Part shown: positions 1 through 9,461 of the stretch, piece after piece
Numbering within the stretch: position 1 is the first letter of the stretch
Layout of the letters: every line of letters starts with the position of its first letter
Assembly (NCBI RefSeq): GCF_000687935.1
Contig: NZ_JHZZ01000001.1
Location: 1,736,001-1,800,000 of the forward strand
Source: Polaribacter sp. Hel_I_88
GTDB lineage: Bacteria; Bacteroidota; Bacteroidia; Flavobacteriales; Flavobacteriaceae
Direction: 5' to 3'
DNA length: 64,000 nucleotides
The notes under the pieces: model-generated
The model's database searches: none
Told to the model about the DNA's origin: nothing
Seen by the model: the letters and a program-made list of their open reading frames with translations, nothing else
Translations under genes and position numbers: made by a program

Positions 1-1
1 A

Positions 2-445
2 AGTGAATATATTGCAAGTATAGAACTTACTGAAACAGACAAAGAGCAGGTAGAAGAACCACTTGAAATGTTGAAAAAAATAAATAAAATACTCAAAATT
101 GCAAACCTGCATTTTGCATATAGAGTTAGAGATGAGATTATTTTTTATGTACTTTATGCAAAAAAAGAGCAGTTGCTAACACAAGAAAAAGCTATAGATT
201 TTCAAATTATGCAGAAAATTTTACCTAGAGTTCATGGCAGTTCTAACCGAACTCAAAAAGTAATTATTAGCTTATTAAACCTACTTACTAACGAGGATAT
301 AGCAACTTCATATCCAGATTTAGAATACTTAGAGAACAATAAAAAATCAATTCTTAAAAAATCAAGTTATCCGAAATCTACAGAAAAGTTACTATTTATG
401 CTAGAACGTTTTGATGAAGATCGATTTACTTCTTTTTGGGTATGA
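2..445 (+). CDS. McrB-like AAA+ ATPase, C-terminal fragment (start outside window)
   Basis: The reading frame is open from the first bases of the window, so this is the 3' end of a longer gene; 147 residues are visible. The end of the protein carries an ILPRVHGSS segment and a terminal YPKSTEKLLFMLERF...FTSFW segment, which I know from the C-terminus of McrB-type ATPases paired with DUF2357 proteins. Those ATPases form ring motors that drive a partner nuclease in type IV-like (modification-dependent) restriction. The Walker motifs lie upstream of the window and cannot be checked. The stop overlaps the next gene's ATG (ATGA), so the two are translationally coupled. The family call rests on the C-terminal pattern and the neighbour. 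Confidence 0.6.
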   Translation, partial: SEYIASIELTETDKEQVEEPLEMLKKINKILKIANLHFAYRVRDEIIFYVLYAKKEQLLTQEKAIDFQIMQKILPRVHGSSNRTQKVIISLLNLLTNEDIATSYPDLEYLENNKKSILKKSSYPKSTEKLLFMLERFDEDRFTSFWV

Positions 446-2796
446 TAAATAATCAAACTAAAAAATATAGTTATGCTGTTAAAAATCATGGAACCTTTGA
501 TATTATTACATCCGAAAATGAAAGACTACAAGATTTTAAGACAGTAACAAAAAACTTCGAACTTCGCATTTTAGGACAAAAACAATCTGTTAATAATTCT
601 GAAAAAGTTTATGTATTCGATTGGCAAGAGGTTACTTTTAATGCTATTATAGATCCTCTAAATCATGCAAAAGAATATTCTCTTTGGCTTGATAATAAAC
701 TAGTAGCACATTCTAAAACATTAAACAAACAACTACACTCTATAAGAACTCTTAAAACGAAGCTGTCGTTTACGGAAGAAATAGGATGTCATGTAATTAA
801 AATTTTATCTCCTAATGACAAAGTAGTTTTAGAATTAACTTTTGAGGTTTTTCCTGAAAATATACAGTATAAGCAAGAATATAAATTGCTACAACAGGAT
901 TGTGTTAGAATAGTTAACAACCTAAGTTTTAAACTGCTTACAAGCTACTATAAAAAAATAAAAAATAAATCTAGTGGTACTACTTCTAATACGAAATGGT
1001 GGTTTGTTTTAGATGCTTTATTTGAAGATTTGATAAAAAGTTTAGAGCTCATTCAACGAAACCCAAAACACACTATTATCACAGATGAAGAGGTGAAACA
1101 AATAGATAAGGTAAGAAAACCTTCATCAAAAAATAAAATATGGCTCACCAAAAATACTCAGTATATTTCAAATAATAAAGACGAGGGAATTGAATTGATT
1201 TCTGGCCACTATTTTTCTCATGCTTTAACACTTAAAAAAAAGATAAGCTACGATAATTATGAGAATAGATTTGTAAAATATATGGCCAATCAAATAATAA
1301 GTAGATTAACCGACTTAAAAAAAGATTTGCATAAAAACAGTGTATCTGATAATGAAAATATAGTTCAAAAAATAAAAACGTATACGAGTAGATTACATGG
1401 TTTTTTAAATAAAATACCATTTAGTAAAGTTGGTGATTTTGAAAAAGAAACCTACTTTTCTTCAACCTTAACCAAAGCAGCAGGGTATAAAGATTTGTTA
1501 CAAATTTATTCACTACTAGAAAATGGTTTTGAAATTTTAGAGGATGATTTTAGTTATGTAGATTACAAAAAAATTGATAATCTCTATGGTTATTGGTGTT
1601 TTATTAAGATGTTCGATATCATTCAAAATTCTTTAAATTTTACAATAACAAACCAAAATATTTTGGGCTTGCATAATGGAAAATTTAAAGCTAATGTAGG
1701 TGTTAATGATCTTACTACTATAAAATTGGCAAGTAAAGAACATAAAGAAATTTCTTTAGAATATAACAAAGAAAAATCTTTAATAACAATGGAGCTTATC
1801 ACTAAAAAAGAGAACCTTTCTTTATTTCAATTTTATCCAAATTATCAAATTACAAACAATAATAAATACAGTGAAAATTCAAATTATACAGACAGTTCTC
1901 TTTTGCTTTTTAAGGAGAATATTGAACAAGAGGAAATTAAAAATGAGATAAAACAAAACAACCCAAAAGATTTAAAATCGATAATTTTATATCCTTCAAA
2001 TGCAGAAAACACGAATTTTAAAAAATTAAAAAAAGAAGATACTGCTACTAAATACTTTCCATTATTGCCATCAACATCAGGCTTATTGGAAAAATATATA
2101 AGAAATATTATTGTCGATGAAACAACAAATAATGTGCAAGCTATTGTTGGAATGCAGTATCAACAATATATAAGTGAAAGAGAAACTTTTGATAAAGGAA
2201 TACTAATTGGGCGTTTAAAAAAAGAAGCACTTCAAAAACGTTTGACCTATTTAGAGAATGAGAATAGGTATTATTTCCCTTTTGTAAAAAGCAAAAACAG
2301 TCGTATTTATAAGGTTTCTTATTTGTTACTTACCAAACCTGAAAGTTCTAAAGCACTATTAAAAAAAGTAAAAAGATGGGAAATACTTAGTAAGAAAGAT
2401 CTTATAGATACAGGTATAAATTGGAAATTAAACTCAGAACACTACCTTGTTTTTAATTTAGAAAATAAAACAGAAAAAATTGATACTAAAATTGAAATTC
2501 CGATTTTTAGTTTTAGATATACCACATTAAGAGGCTTGTATTTTTTTAAAAATCAACTAGAAAATAATGCTTTGTATATTGCAAATGAAACTAGCTACTT
2601 ATTGTATAAATTTTTAATTAAAAAGAATATAGAATTTACAATTTCGTGGTCTAAAGACGAAAAATATTTTACTAATGTAGTTTTTAAACTATCTAACAAT
2701 TTAAAGTTAATTTGTTCAAATCGTTTTCCTTATCAACATTATATGGTAAAAAACAAAATAAAACCTTTATCATCTCTCATTGATCAATTTCACTAA
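442..2796 (+). CDS. McrC-like DUF2357-type protein, nuclease motifs apparently lost
   Basis: This 784-residue protein starts at the ATG at 442, which overlaps the stop of the upstream ATPase; an in-frame TTG at 436 is less likely. The region around residues 180-220 (WWFVLDALFEDLIKSLELIQRNPKH) and the later YGYWCFIKMF segment resemble the DUF2357 proteins of McrBC-type defence systems, which normally carry a PD-(D/E)xK nuclease. Where the family has PD...FDAKY, this protein reads PNYQI...LLLFKEN, so the catalytic Asp and Lys appear replaced. The following ILYPS...FPLLPS stretch and the C-terminal FRYTTLRGL segment match the rest of the family as I remember it. It is probably the effector or scaffold of the pair; cleavage activity is doubtful. 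Confidence 0.6.
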   Translation: MINNQTKKYSYAVKNHGTFDIITSENERLQDFKTVTKNFELRILGQKQSVNNSEKVYVFDWQEVTFNAIIDPLNHAKEYSLWLDNKLVAHSKTLNKQLHSIRTLKTKLSFTEEIGCHVIKILSPNDKVVLELTFEVFPENIQYKQEYKLLQQDCVRIVNNLSFKLLTSYYKKIKNKSSGTTSNTKWWFVLDALFEDLIKSLELIQRNPKHTIITDEEVKQIDKVRKPSSKNKIWLTKNTQYISNNKDEGIELISGHYFSHALTLKKKISYDNYENRFVKYMANQIISRLTDLKKDLHKNSVSDNENIVQKIKTYTSRLHGFLNKIPFSKVGDFEKETYFSSTLTKAAGYKDLLQIYSLLENGFEILEDDFSYVDYKKIDNLYGYWCFIKMFDIIQNSLNFTITNQNILGLHNGKFKANVGVNDLTTIKLASKEHKEISLEYNKEKSLITMELITKKENLSLFQFYPNYQITNNNKYSENSNYTDSSLLLFKENIEQEEIKNEIKQNNPKDLKSIILYPSNAENTNFKKLKKEDTATKYFPLLPSTSGLLEKYIRNIIVDETTNNVQAIVGMQYQQYISERETFDKGILIGRLKKEALQKRLTYLENENRYYFPFVKSKNSRIYKVSYLLLTKPESSKALLKKVKRWEILSKKDLIDTGINWKLNSEHYLVFNLENKTEKIDTKIEIPIFSFRYTTLRGLYFFKNQLENNALYIANETSYLLYKFLIKKNIEFTISWSKDEKYFTNVVFKLSNNLKLICSNRFPYQHYMVKNKIKPLSSLIDQFH

Positions 2797-2878
2797 CTTT
2801 TGTGAAGTAAAAACTCATTTTTTAGGGATACAGTTATCATAAATATGTTTTCAGCAAAAAAAAACATACATCATTATT

Positions 2879-2886
2879 TAGTTTTG
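2879..2886 (+). promoter_or_regulatory. Candidate Bacteroidota -7 box
   Basis: TAGTTTTG fits the Bacteroidota -7 consensus TAnnTTTG and lies 28 nt before the ATG of the PhnB-like gene. I see no clear TTTG -33 element at the right distance, so this is only a candidate. Confidence 0.35.
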
Positions 2887-2914
2887 TAAAAGAAATAGTA
2901 ACTTAAAACAAAAA

Positions 2915-3316
2915 ATGATGAAGATACAAGCCTATTTAGCATTTAATGGAAATTGTCAAGAAGCCTTAAATTTTTACGCAGATTTATTTGATGCGCAAGT
3001 AGAAAATAGAATTTTCTATAAAGATCAAAAAATAGATGTTCCCAATTCTTATAGAGATAAGTTGCAGCATGCAGAGTTAAAAGGAAAAGGTGTGCATTTT
3101 ATGGCCTATGATGCTTCTCCAGATACACCCATAAATTCAGGAAACCAAGTGCATATGAGTGTAGATGTGCATGATGAACATAAAGCTAAAGAAGTTTTTA
3201 AAACATTAAGCAATCAAGGAATTACACATCATGAATTTAGAGAAAGAGAATGGGGAATGTTTGGTAGATGTACAGATAAATTTGGAATTCATTGGATGGT
3301 AAATGCTAAAAAATAA
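2915..3316 (+). CDS. VOC family protein, PhnB/YjdN-like
   Basis: This 133-residue protein has the vicinal-oxygen-chelate fold pattern of the PhnB/YjdN group: an N-terminal YLAFNGNCQEALNFYADLF motif, a central QVHMSVDVHDEHKAKEVFKTL repeat, and the C-terminal WGMFGRCTDKFGIHWMVN signature. Length matches the family (about 130-140 residues). Members resemble glyoxalases and bleomycin-resistance proteins, but the substrate of most is unknown. Two ATG codons are adjacent (2915 and 2918) and either could start. It stands alone between the defence pair and the repair operon, behind a candidate -7 box. Confidence 0.85.
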   Translation: MMKIQAYLAFNGNCQEALNFYADLFDAQVENRIFYKDQKIDVPNSYRDKLQHAELKGKGVHFMAYDASPDTPINSGNQVHMSVDVHDEHKAKEVFKTLSNQGITHHEFREREWGMFGRCTDKFGIHWMVNAKK

Positions 3317-3400
3317 TTTCTAAAAAAAATATTAAACTTTATAAAAATGGATTGCATTAGATTGTAATCCATTATTTTTATAAAAAACTTTTAATTCAAT

Positions 3401-4426
3401 TTGAAACTTGTAAAATTCACAAAAAAAGGTATTTATTGTATTCCAGGAAAATTTTATTTAGATCCATGGTATCCTGTGGATTATGCCATTATTTCTCATG
3501 GACATGCAGATCATTCAAGGTCAGGAAATAAGCATTATTTGTGTCAGAATGATTCGAAAGCAATTATAAAACATAGACTTGGGCAAGAAATTTCTATTGA
3601 AAGTTTAGGCTATAATCAACCTAAAAACATAAATGGAGTTCAAGTAAGTTTTTTTCCAGCAGGTCATGTCATTGGTTCTGCTCAAATTCGTTTGGAGTAC
3701 AAAGGTTATGTAGTTGTTTTTTCTGGGGATTATAAAACACAACCCGATTTTATTTCCACACCTTATGAACCTGTAAAATGCCACGAATTTATTACAGAAA
3801 GTACTTTTGGTTTGCCAATTTACAAGTGGAAAACTGAAGAAGAATTACAAACAGAATTGACAAATTGGGTTTTACAAAATCAAGCAAATAATAGAACCAG
3901 TGTTTTTTTAGGGTATAGTTTAGGCAAAGCGCAACGAATTATGAAATTGATTGAAGGTGTAAATGACATTTACGTGCATTCAGCAATCAATAATTTAAAC
4001 AATGCAATTTCTGGTTCTGGCATTGATTTACCAAAAACAACTTTATTAAATTACGATTTCAAAAAAGCCGATATTCAAAATAAAATTGTCATTTTACCTC
4101 CAGCTTTATTAGGCTCAAGAATGATAAAAAAAATACCAAATGCTGCAACTGCAATTTGCTCTGGTTGGATGCACATTCGTGGAAACAGAAGATGGAAAGG
4201 TGTTGATGCTGGCTTTTCAATTAGCGATCATGCAGATTGGGATGGATTATTAGAAGCTGTAAAAGCAACTGGAGCAGAAAAAGTGCATGTAACTCATGGT
4301 TCGCAAGCAGTTTTTTCTAAATATTTAAATGAAATTGGCATTGAAGCGTATGAATTAAAAACCGAATTTGGTGAAGATGAATTTGCAAAAGATGAAGAAA
4401 CCAAAACTGAAACTGCGGATTTATGA
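3401..4426 (+). CDS. Ligase-associated DNA exonuclease (MBL fold)
   Basis: First gene of the four-gene ligase-associated DNA-damage-response operon. The protein (341 residues) opens with a KFTKKGIYC...YLDPWYPVDYAIISHGHADH segment; HGHADH is the metallo-beta-lactamase metal-binding HxHxDH motif, and HVIGSAQ and SGDYK are further metal-site segments. Members of this group are predicted 5'-exonucleases related to SNM1/CPSF73 that prepare ends for the adjacent ligase. I chose the TTG start at 3401 because the family begins about four residues before FTKKGIYC. The last four bases overlap the ligase start (ATGA). Confidence 0.85.
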   Translation: MKLVKFTKKGIYCIPGKFYLDPWYPVDYAIISHGHADHSRSGNKHYLCQNDSKAIIKHRLGQEISIESLGYNQPKNINGVQVSFFPAGHVIGSAQIRLEYKGYVVVFSGDYKTQPDFISTPYEPVKCHEFITESTFGLPIYKWKTEEELQTELTNWVLQNQANNRTSVFLGYSLGKAQRIMKLIEGVNDIYVHSAINNLNNAISGSGIDLPKTTLLNYDFKKADIQNKIVILPPALLGSRMIKKIPNAATAICSGWMHIRGNRRWKGVDAGFSISDHADWDGLLEAVKATGAEKVHVTHGSQAVFSKYLNEIGIEAYELKTEFGEDEFAKDEETKTETADL

Positions 4427-6006
4427 AAGACTTTTCCAACTTAATTAGCGCTATTGAAATCACCAATAAAACCACTGCAAAAATTGATGCTTTAGTTGAG
4501 TATTTTAAAGTTGCCCCAGACAAAGATAAATTATGGTTGATTGCCTTATTCACAGGAAAAAGACCAAGCAGACCTGTAAAATCTAACTTAATGAAAAGTT
4601 GGGTGATGGAAATTACACAACTTCCTGAGTGGCTATTTTTAGAAAGTTATTCATCAGTGGGAGATTTAGGAGAAACTATTGCACTTTTATTGCCAAATCC
4701 AGAAAATGAAATCGAAAAGCCACTGCATATTTGGATTGATGAGCTCATCAACCTAAAACCAAAAACAGACGAAGAAAAAAAGGAATATGTCTTAGAAGCT
4801 TGGAATGGTTTGCAAGCTCAAGAACGTTTAATTTTTAATAAATTAATTGGTGGAAGTTTTAGAATTGGAGTTTCCAAAAAAACCTTGGTAAATGCACTCG
4901 CAAAATTATCTGGAATTGATGCAAATCAACTAATGCACAGTATTATTGGAAATTGGACACCAAATTCCATTTCTTTTGATGATTTATTGGGTGGTGAACA
5001 TATTAATTACGATAATTCAAAACCATATCCTTTTTGCTTGGCATATTCTTTGGAAAAAGAATTGCAAGATTTGGGTGATGAAAAAGATTGGCAAATTGAG
5101 TATAAATGGGATGGAATTCGTGGGCAAATCATCAAAAGAAAAGAAGAGGTTTTTATTTGGAGTAGAGGAGAAGAGTTGGTTACAGAACAATTTCCAGAAT
5201 TGGTGGAATCAGTTTCAAAATTAGAAGGAAGTTTTGTAATTGATGGCGAGATTTTAGCCATAAAAGATAGTGCAGTTCTACTTTTTAACGATTTACAAAA
5301 ACGCTTAAATCGAAAAAATGTAACCAAAAAATTGTTAGAAGATGTACCTGTTGGTTTGTACATTTATGATATTTTAGAAATTGATGATGAAGATTTACGA
5401 GAACAATCGATGGAAATTCGTCGTGAAAAATTAGAACAATTATTTGCTAAAAATACAGCAACAAATTTACATTTATCAGAAGTGATTAAATTTGAGAATT
5501 GGAACGAATTAGATGCTTTAAGAAACGCAGCCAGAAGTTTTAATTCTGAAGGTTTAATGTTGAAGAAAAAATCGTCTATATATCATGTTGGAAGAAAAAA
5601 AGGCGATTGGTGGAAATGGAAAGTAGATCCTTTAACAATTGATGCTGTAATGATTTATGCTCAGAAAGGAAGTGGAAGAAGAAGTTCTAAATACACAGAT
5701 TACACGTTTGCAGTTAAAAATGACGATCAATTAGTAACAGTTGCCAAAGCTTATTCAGGTTTAACAGATAAAGAAATTACGGAAATTTCACGTTGGGTAA
5801 ATAAAAATGCTATCGAAAAATTTGGTCCTGTAAGAACTGTAAAAGCAGAATTGGTTTTCGAAATCGCTTTTGAAGGAATTGCCTACAGCAAACGTCATAA
5901 AAGTGGAGTTGCCTTGCGTTTTCCAAGAATGAAGCGTTGGCGAAAAGATAAAACCGTAAAAGATATTGATACGATTGAATCAGTGAAAGCATTAATACAA
6001 AATTAG
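4423..6006 (+). CDS. ATP-dependent DNA ligase (ligase-associated damage response operon)
   Basis: A 527-residue ATP-dependent DNA ligase of the LigB/LigI-like type. An N-terminal DNA-binding domain (about 1-200) is followed by the nucleotidyltransferase domain, in which YKWDGIR contains the lysine (K228) expected to take AMP. IDGEI (motif III), EGLMLK (motif IV) and WWKWK (motif V) follow, then the OB-fold with RFPRMKRWRKDK. It seals nicks and would work with the exonuclease, helicase and PdeM beside it rather than replace the NAD-dependent LigA. It overlaps the upstream gene by 4 bp. Confidence 0.9.
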   Translation: MKDFSNLISAIEITNKTTAKIDALVEYFKVAPDKDKLWLIALFTGKRPSRPVKSNLMKSWVMEITQLPEWLFLESYSSVGDLGETIALLLPNPENEIEKPLHIWIDELINLKPKTDEEKKEYVLEAWNGLQAQERLIFNKLIGGSFRIGVSKKTLVNALAKLSGIDANQLMHSIIGNWTPNSISFDDLLGGEHINYDNSKPYPFCLAYSLEKELQDLGDEKDWQIEYKWDGIRGQIIKRKEEVFIWSRGEELVTEQFPELVESVSKLEGSFVIDGEILAIKDSAVLLFNDLQKRLNRKNVTKKLLEDVPVGLYIYDILEIDDEDLREQSMEIRREKLEQLFAKNTATNLHLSEVIKFENWNELDALRNAARSFNSEGLMLKKKSSIYHVGRKKGDWWKWKVDPLTIDAVMIYAQKGSGRRSSKYTDYTFAVKNDDQLVTVAKAYSGLTDKEITEISRWVNKNAIEKFGPVRTVKAELVFEIAFEGIAYSKRHKSGVALRFPRMKRWRKDKTVKDIDTIESVKALIQN

Positions 6007-6075
6007 GTTCAAAATTCAATGTTCTAAATTCAAGATTCCAATCTTGAATTTTAAACTTTAAACCCGAAATTAAAG

Positions 6076-8526
6076 TTGAGCAATTTTAAACAAACCCAAG
6101 GCTATCAAATCATCCAAAATTGGATGGCAGAAAAAGGGCACACACCTTTTAGTTTTCAAGATCAAACTTGGGAACGTTACCACAATAATTTTAGTGGAAT
6201 GGTGGTTGCTCCAACAGGATTTGGTAAAACATTTTCGGTTTTTTTAGGAGTTGTCATTGATTATTTTAATCACCCAGAAAGATATAAAAAAGGATTAAAA
6301 TTAATATGGATTAGTCCTTTGCGTTCTTTAGCAAAAGATTTGGCAAAAGCCATGAATGAAGTTGTAGATGAAATTGGTTTGGATTGGGAAGTTGCTGTGA
6401 GAAATGGAGATACACCAACCAACATCCGAAGAAAACAAGAGCGATTAATGCCAGACGTTTTGCTCACAACTCCAGAAACATTGCACCTTTTATTTTCTCA
6501 AAAGAAAAATTCACGTTGGTTTAAAAATGTAAACTGTATTGCTGTTGATGAGTGGCATGAATTGTTAGGTTCTAAAAGAGGTGTTTTAGTAGAATTGGCA
6601 ATTGCAAGAATTAGAAATTTATCAAAAAAAACCAGTGTTTGGGGAATTACAGCAACCATTGGTAATTTAGAAGAAGCAAAAAATGTTTTGATTCCTTATG
6701 ATGGTGTAAAAACCACGATGATAAAAGCGAAGGAAAAAAAGAAGATAGAAATTGTTTCGGTTTTACCAGATGAAGTTGAAGAATTGTCTTGGGCAGGACA
6801 TTTGGGTAAAAAAATGAGCTCAAAAATAATTCCGATTATTTATGAAAATAACACCACTTTAATTTTTACAAATACTAGAAATCAAAGCGAATTATGGTAT
6901 CAAATTCTCATTGAAGAAGCACCAGATTTAATTGGGCAAATTGCCATTCATCATGGATCTATTGCAAAAGTACAGCGTAATTTTATTGAAGAGGCTATTT
7001 CTCAAGGCATTTTAAAAGCAGTCGTTTGTACATCCTCTTTAGATCTGGGAGTCGATTTTAAACCTGTAGATTGTGTGATACAAATTGGTTCAGCTAAAGG
7101 AATTGCACGTTTTTTACAAAGAGCAGGTAGAAGTGGACATTCGCCTTTTGAAACCTCAAAAATGTACGCAGTTCCTACACATTCTTTACAATTGATAGAA
7201 GTTGCAGCAGTAAAAGAAGCTGTAAAACAAAACGAAATCGAAGCAAGATATCCTTATGTATTAACCTATGATATTTTAGTGCAGTTTTTAGTAACCTTAG
7301 CAGTTGGTGAAGGTTTTAAAGCTGATGAAACTTTTGAATTTATCAAAGAAATTCACGCTTTTCATTATTTAACCAAAGAAGATTTTGACTGGTGCATTCA
7401 TTTTATCACACAAGGTGGAAATACCTTAAAATCTTATGAGGAATTCCACAAAGTGGTTTTAGATGAAGAAGATGGTCTTTACAAAGTAAAAAGCAGGCGA
7501 ATTGCAATGATGCACAGAATGAATATTGGTGTAATTGTTGGCGAAGTTATGTTGTATGTAAAATTCTTTTCTGGTGGTTATATTGGCATGGTTGAAGAGT
7601 ATTTTATATCGAAATTAAAAAAAGGTGATGCCTTTGTAATTGGTGGTAGAGTTGTAGAAATGAAACAGATTAAAGATATGACTGTTTTGGTAAAAGCCAG
7701 CAAATCTAAAAAAGCAATTACGCCAAGTTGGAATGGTGGACGATTGCCTTTAACCTCTTACTTAACGCATTTTTTACGTTTAAAATTAAGTGATGCTATT
7801 GATGCCAATAATAGAGAAAGAGAACTAAAATTTTTACATCCGCTTTTAAAACGTCAACAAGAAAAATCTCACATTCCAAGACATGATGAATTTTTAACAG
7901 AACTCATAGAAACCAAAGACGGTTTTCATTTATTTATGTATCCTTTTGAAGGACGATTGGTGCACGAAATTATGGCGTCTTTAATTGCTTATAGAATTAG
8001 TCAAATAAAACCCATAACGTTTACAATAGCACAAAATGATTATGGTTTTGAATTGCTTTCTGATCAAGAAATTCCGTTAAACGAAGATAATATAGAACAG
8101 ATTTTATCCAAAGAAAATTTAATGAAAGACATAATTGCAAGCATCAACGCAAGTGAAATGGCTTCCAGAAAATTTAGAGATATTGCTGTGGTTGCAGGTT
8201 TGGTTATTCAATCTCAACCAGGAAACAAAAAATCGAATAAGAGTTTGCAATCTTCCTCTGGTTTAATTTTTAGAGTGCTGAATGATTATGAACCCACCAA
8301 TTTATTATTAAAACAAGCGTATGATGAGGTTTTTAATTATCAACTAGAAAAAGTGCGTTTACAGAAGGCTTTTGAGCGAATTACAGAGAGTAAAATAATT
8401 TTGAAAAGAGCAAAAGATTTTACACCTTTGAGCTTTCCTTTAAAAGTAGATAGTTTGCGAGGCACAATGACTAATGAGGAATTGAGCAAACGAATTCAAC
8501 GTATTCAAAAACAGGCAGTAAAATGA
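6076..8526 (+). CDS. Ligase-associated DEXH-box helicase (Lhr core type)
   Basis: An 816-residue superfamily 2 helicase of the Lhr-core type, a 3'-5' DNA translocase of the damage-response operon. Walker A APTGFGKT is at residues 45-52. The DEXH box is DEWH (158-161). TATIG is motif III and QRAGRSGHSPF is motif VI. The second half holds the winged-helix and Lhr C-terminal domains. The start is TTG at 6076, which gives the short N-terminus normal for the family. The 69-bp gap from the ligase gene contains AT-rich repeated text (ttcaagattccaatcttgaa), a style of spacer also seen between the ilv genes. It overlaps pdeM by 4 bp. Confidence 0.9.
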   Translation: MSNFKQTQGYQIIQNWMAEKGHTPFSFQDQTWERYHNNFSGMVVAPTGFGKTFSVFLGVVIDYFNHPERYKKGLKLIWISPLRSLAKDLAKAMNEVVDEIGLDWEVAVRNGDTPTNIRRKQERLMPDVLLTTPETLHLLFSQKKNSRWFKNVNCIAVDEWHELLGSKRGVLVELAIARIRNLSKKTSVWGITATIGNLEEAKNVLIPYDGVKTTMIKAKEKKKIEIVSVLPDEVEELSWAGHLGKKMSSKIIPIIYENNTTLIFTNTRNQSELWYQILIEEAPDLIGQIAIHHGSIAKVQRNFIEEAISQGILKAVVCTSSLDLGVDFKPVDCVIQIGSAKGIARFLQRAGRSGHSPFETSKMYAVPTHSLQLIEVAAVKEAVKQNEIEARYPYVLTYDILVQFLVTLAVGEGFKADETFEFIKEIHAFHYLTKEDFDWCIHFITQGGNTLKSYEEFHKVVLDEEDGLYKVKSRRIAMMHRMNIGVIVGEVMLYVKFFSGGYIGMVEEYFISKLKKGDAFVIGGRVVEMKQIKDMTVLVKASKSKKAITPSWNGGRLPLTSYLTHFLRLKLSDAIDANNRERELKFLHPLLKRQQEKSHIPRHDEFLTELIETKDGFHLFMYPFEGRLVHEIMASLIAYRISQIKPITFTIAQNDYGFELLSDQEIPLNEDNIEQILSKENLMKDIIASINASEMASRKFRDIAVVAGLVIQSQPGNKKSNKSLQSSSGLIFRVLNDYEPTNLLLKQAYDEVFNYQLEKVRLQKAFERITESKIILKRAKDFTPLSFPLKVDSLRGTMTNEELSKRIQRIQKQAVK

Positions 8527-9185
8527 TAAAAACCGTTTCGATTGTAACTCATAAAATAAATTGTAATGATCAAATTTTAGAGTTAACCAATCAACGAGTT
8601 ATTTTTTGGGAAGCACAAGAAAGCCTTATTTTAAGCGATTTACATATTGGTAAATCTGCCCATTTTCAAAAAAGTGGCATTCCAATTCCCTCTTCAGTTT
8701 TAGATGATGATTTAGCAAGATTAAAACAATTAATTACCCATTTTAAAGCCAAAAATTTAATTATTGTGGGCGATTTATTTCATGCAGAATACAACAAAGA
8801 TTTAGATCAATTTAAGGCTTGGCTTTCCAATTTCGATGAATTAAATTTAAAGCTCATCAAAGGAAATCATGATCGTTTAAAACATACAATTTACGATCAA
8901 TTTAATATAGAAGTGCATCAACCTTCCTTGGATATAGATTGCGTAAAATTTGTGCACGATTCCATAAAACCCACCGAAAATTGCTTTACCATTTCTGGAC
9001 ATTTGCATCCTGGAGTTTCCATCAAAGGAAAAGGTAGACAGCGAATTAAATTGCCTTGTTTTCAAGTAGCTGAAAATCAACTAATTTTACCTGCTTTTAG
9101 TTTATTTACAGGTTTAAATACACAGAAAAACTTTGATAAATGCCAAAATTTCTGTTTTACAGAAGATGGTATTTTTGAAGTATAG
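8523..9185 (+). CDS. pdeM: Ligase-associated DNA damage response endonuclease PdeM
   Basis: A 220-residue calcineurin-like metallophosphoesterase. The five metal-binding blocks are visible in order: SDLHIGKSAHF, VGDLFH, KGNHDR and SGHLHPG, with the N-terminal LILSDLH block typical of PdeM. PdeM proteins are the nuclease/phosphoesterase of the Lhr-ligase-exonuclease operon. The ATG overlaps the helicase stop (ATGA), so it is translationally coupled and the last gene of the operon; the dispersed palindrome at 9396-9428 lies downstream. Confidence 0.88.
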   Translation: MIKTVSIVTHKINCNDQILELTNQRVIFWEAQESLILSDLHIGKSAHFQKSGIPIPSSVLDDDLARLKQLITHFKAKNLIIVGDLFHAEYNKDLDQFKAWLSNFDELNLKLIKGNHDRLKHTIYDQFNIEVHQPSLDIDCVKFVHDSIKPTENCFTISGHLHPGVSIKGKGRQRIKLPCFQVAENQLILPAFSLFTGLNTQKNFDKCQNFCFTEDGIFEV

Positions 9186-9197
9186 AAAAAGTGGTTT

Positions 9198-9345
9198 TTG
9201 AAGCTATTTCCTGCTTTGAATTTATCTTGAGCGAAGTCGAAAGACTATATCTTTTTGCTGAGTTCTCGATACAAATTTGCAAAAAGCAAATTCACTCGAA
9301 CTAAGCAAAAAGGATGTCGTTTCAATCAGGGCTAAACTTGTTTGT
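9198..9345. repeat. Dispersed composite repeat, copy A
   Basis: The flanks (GAAGCTATTTCC-T-GCTTT at 9200-9217 and TTCAATC-A-GGGCTA...GTTTG at about 9321-9344) recur at 18654-18746, in the same order and orientation. Between them copy A has a different insert containing CTTGAGCGAAGTCGAAAG and TTCTCGATACAAATTTGC / GCAAATTCACTCGAACT, two imperfectly inverted blocks. It is non-coding in all frames as far as I can see. Confidence 0.6.
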
Positions 9346-9395
9346 AAGTTTTCAGCCTAAAAAATCTTTTGGAAAGTTTGTTGAATACAATGCAA

Positions 9396-9428
9396 AGACC
9401 TCACAGGTTTTAAAAACCTGTGAGGTCT
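9396..9428. repeat. Perfect 16-bp palindrome, probable bidirectional terminator
   Basis: AGACCTCACAGGTTTT is followed after one base by its exact inverse complement. It lies between the convergent pdeM and thrC genes and has T-rich ends on both strands, so it can terminate both. It belongs to the same family as the hairpins at 20818-20844, 42426-42446 and 45468-45504. Confidence 0.65.
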
Positions 9429-9461
9429 GAAATAAATTTTATTCGTGAATTCGTAGCAATT

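Noticed and set aside
5007..5363. Antisense open frame inside the ligase gene
   Set aside because: It is the shadow of a strongly coding sense frame with clear ligase motifs.
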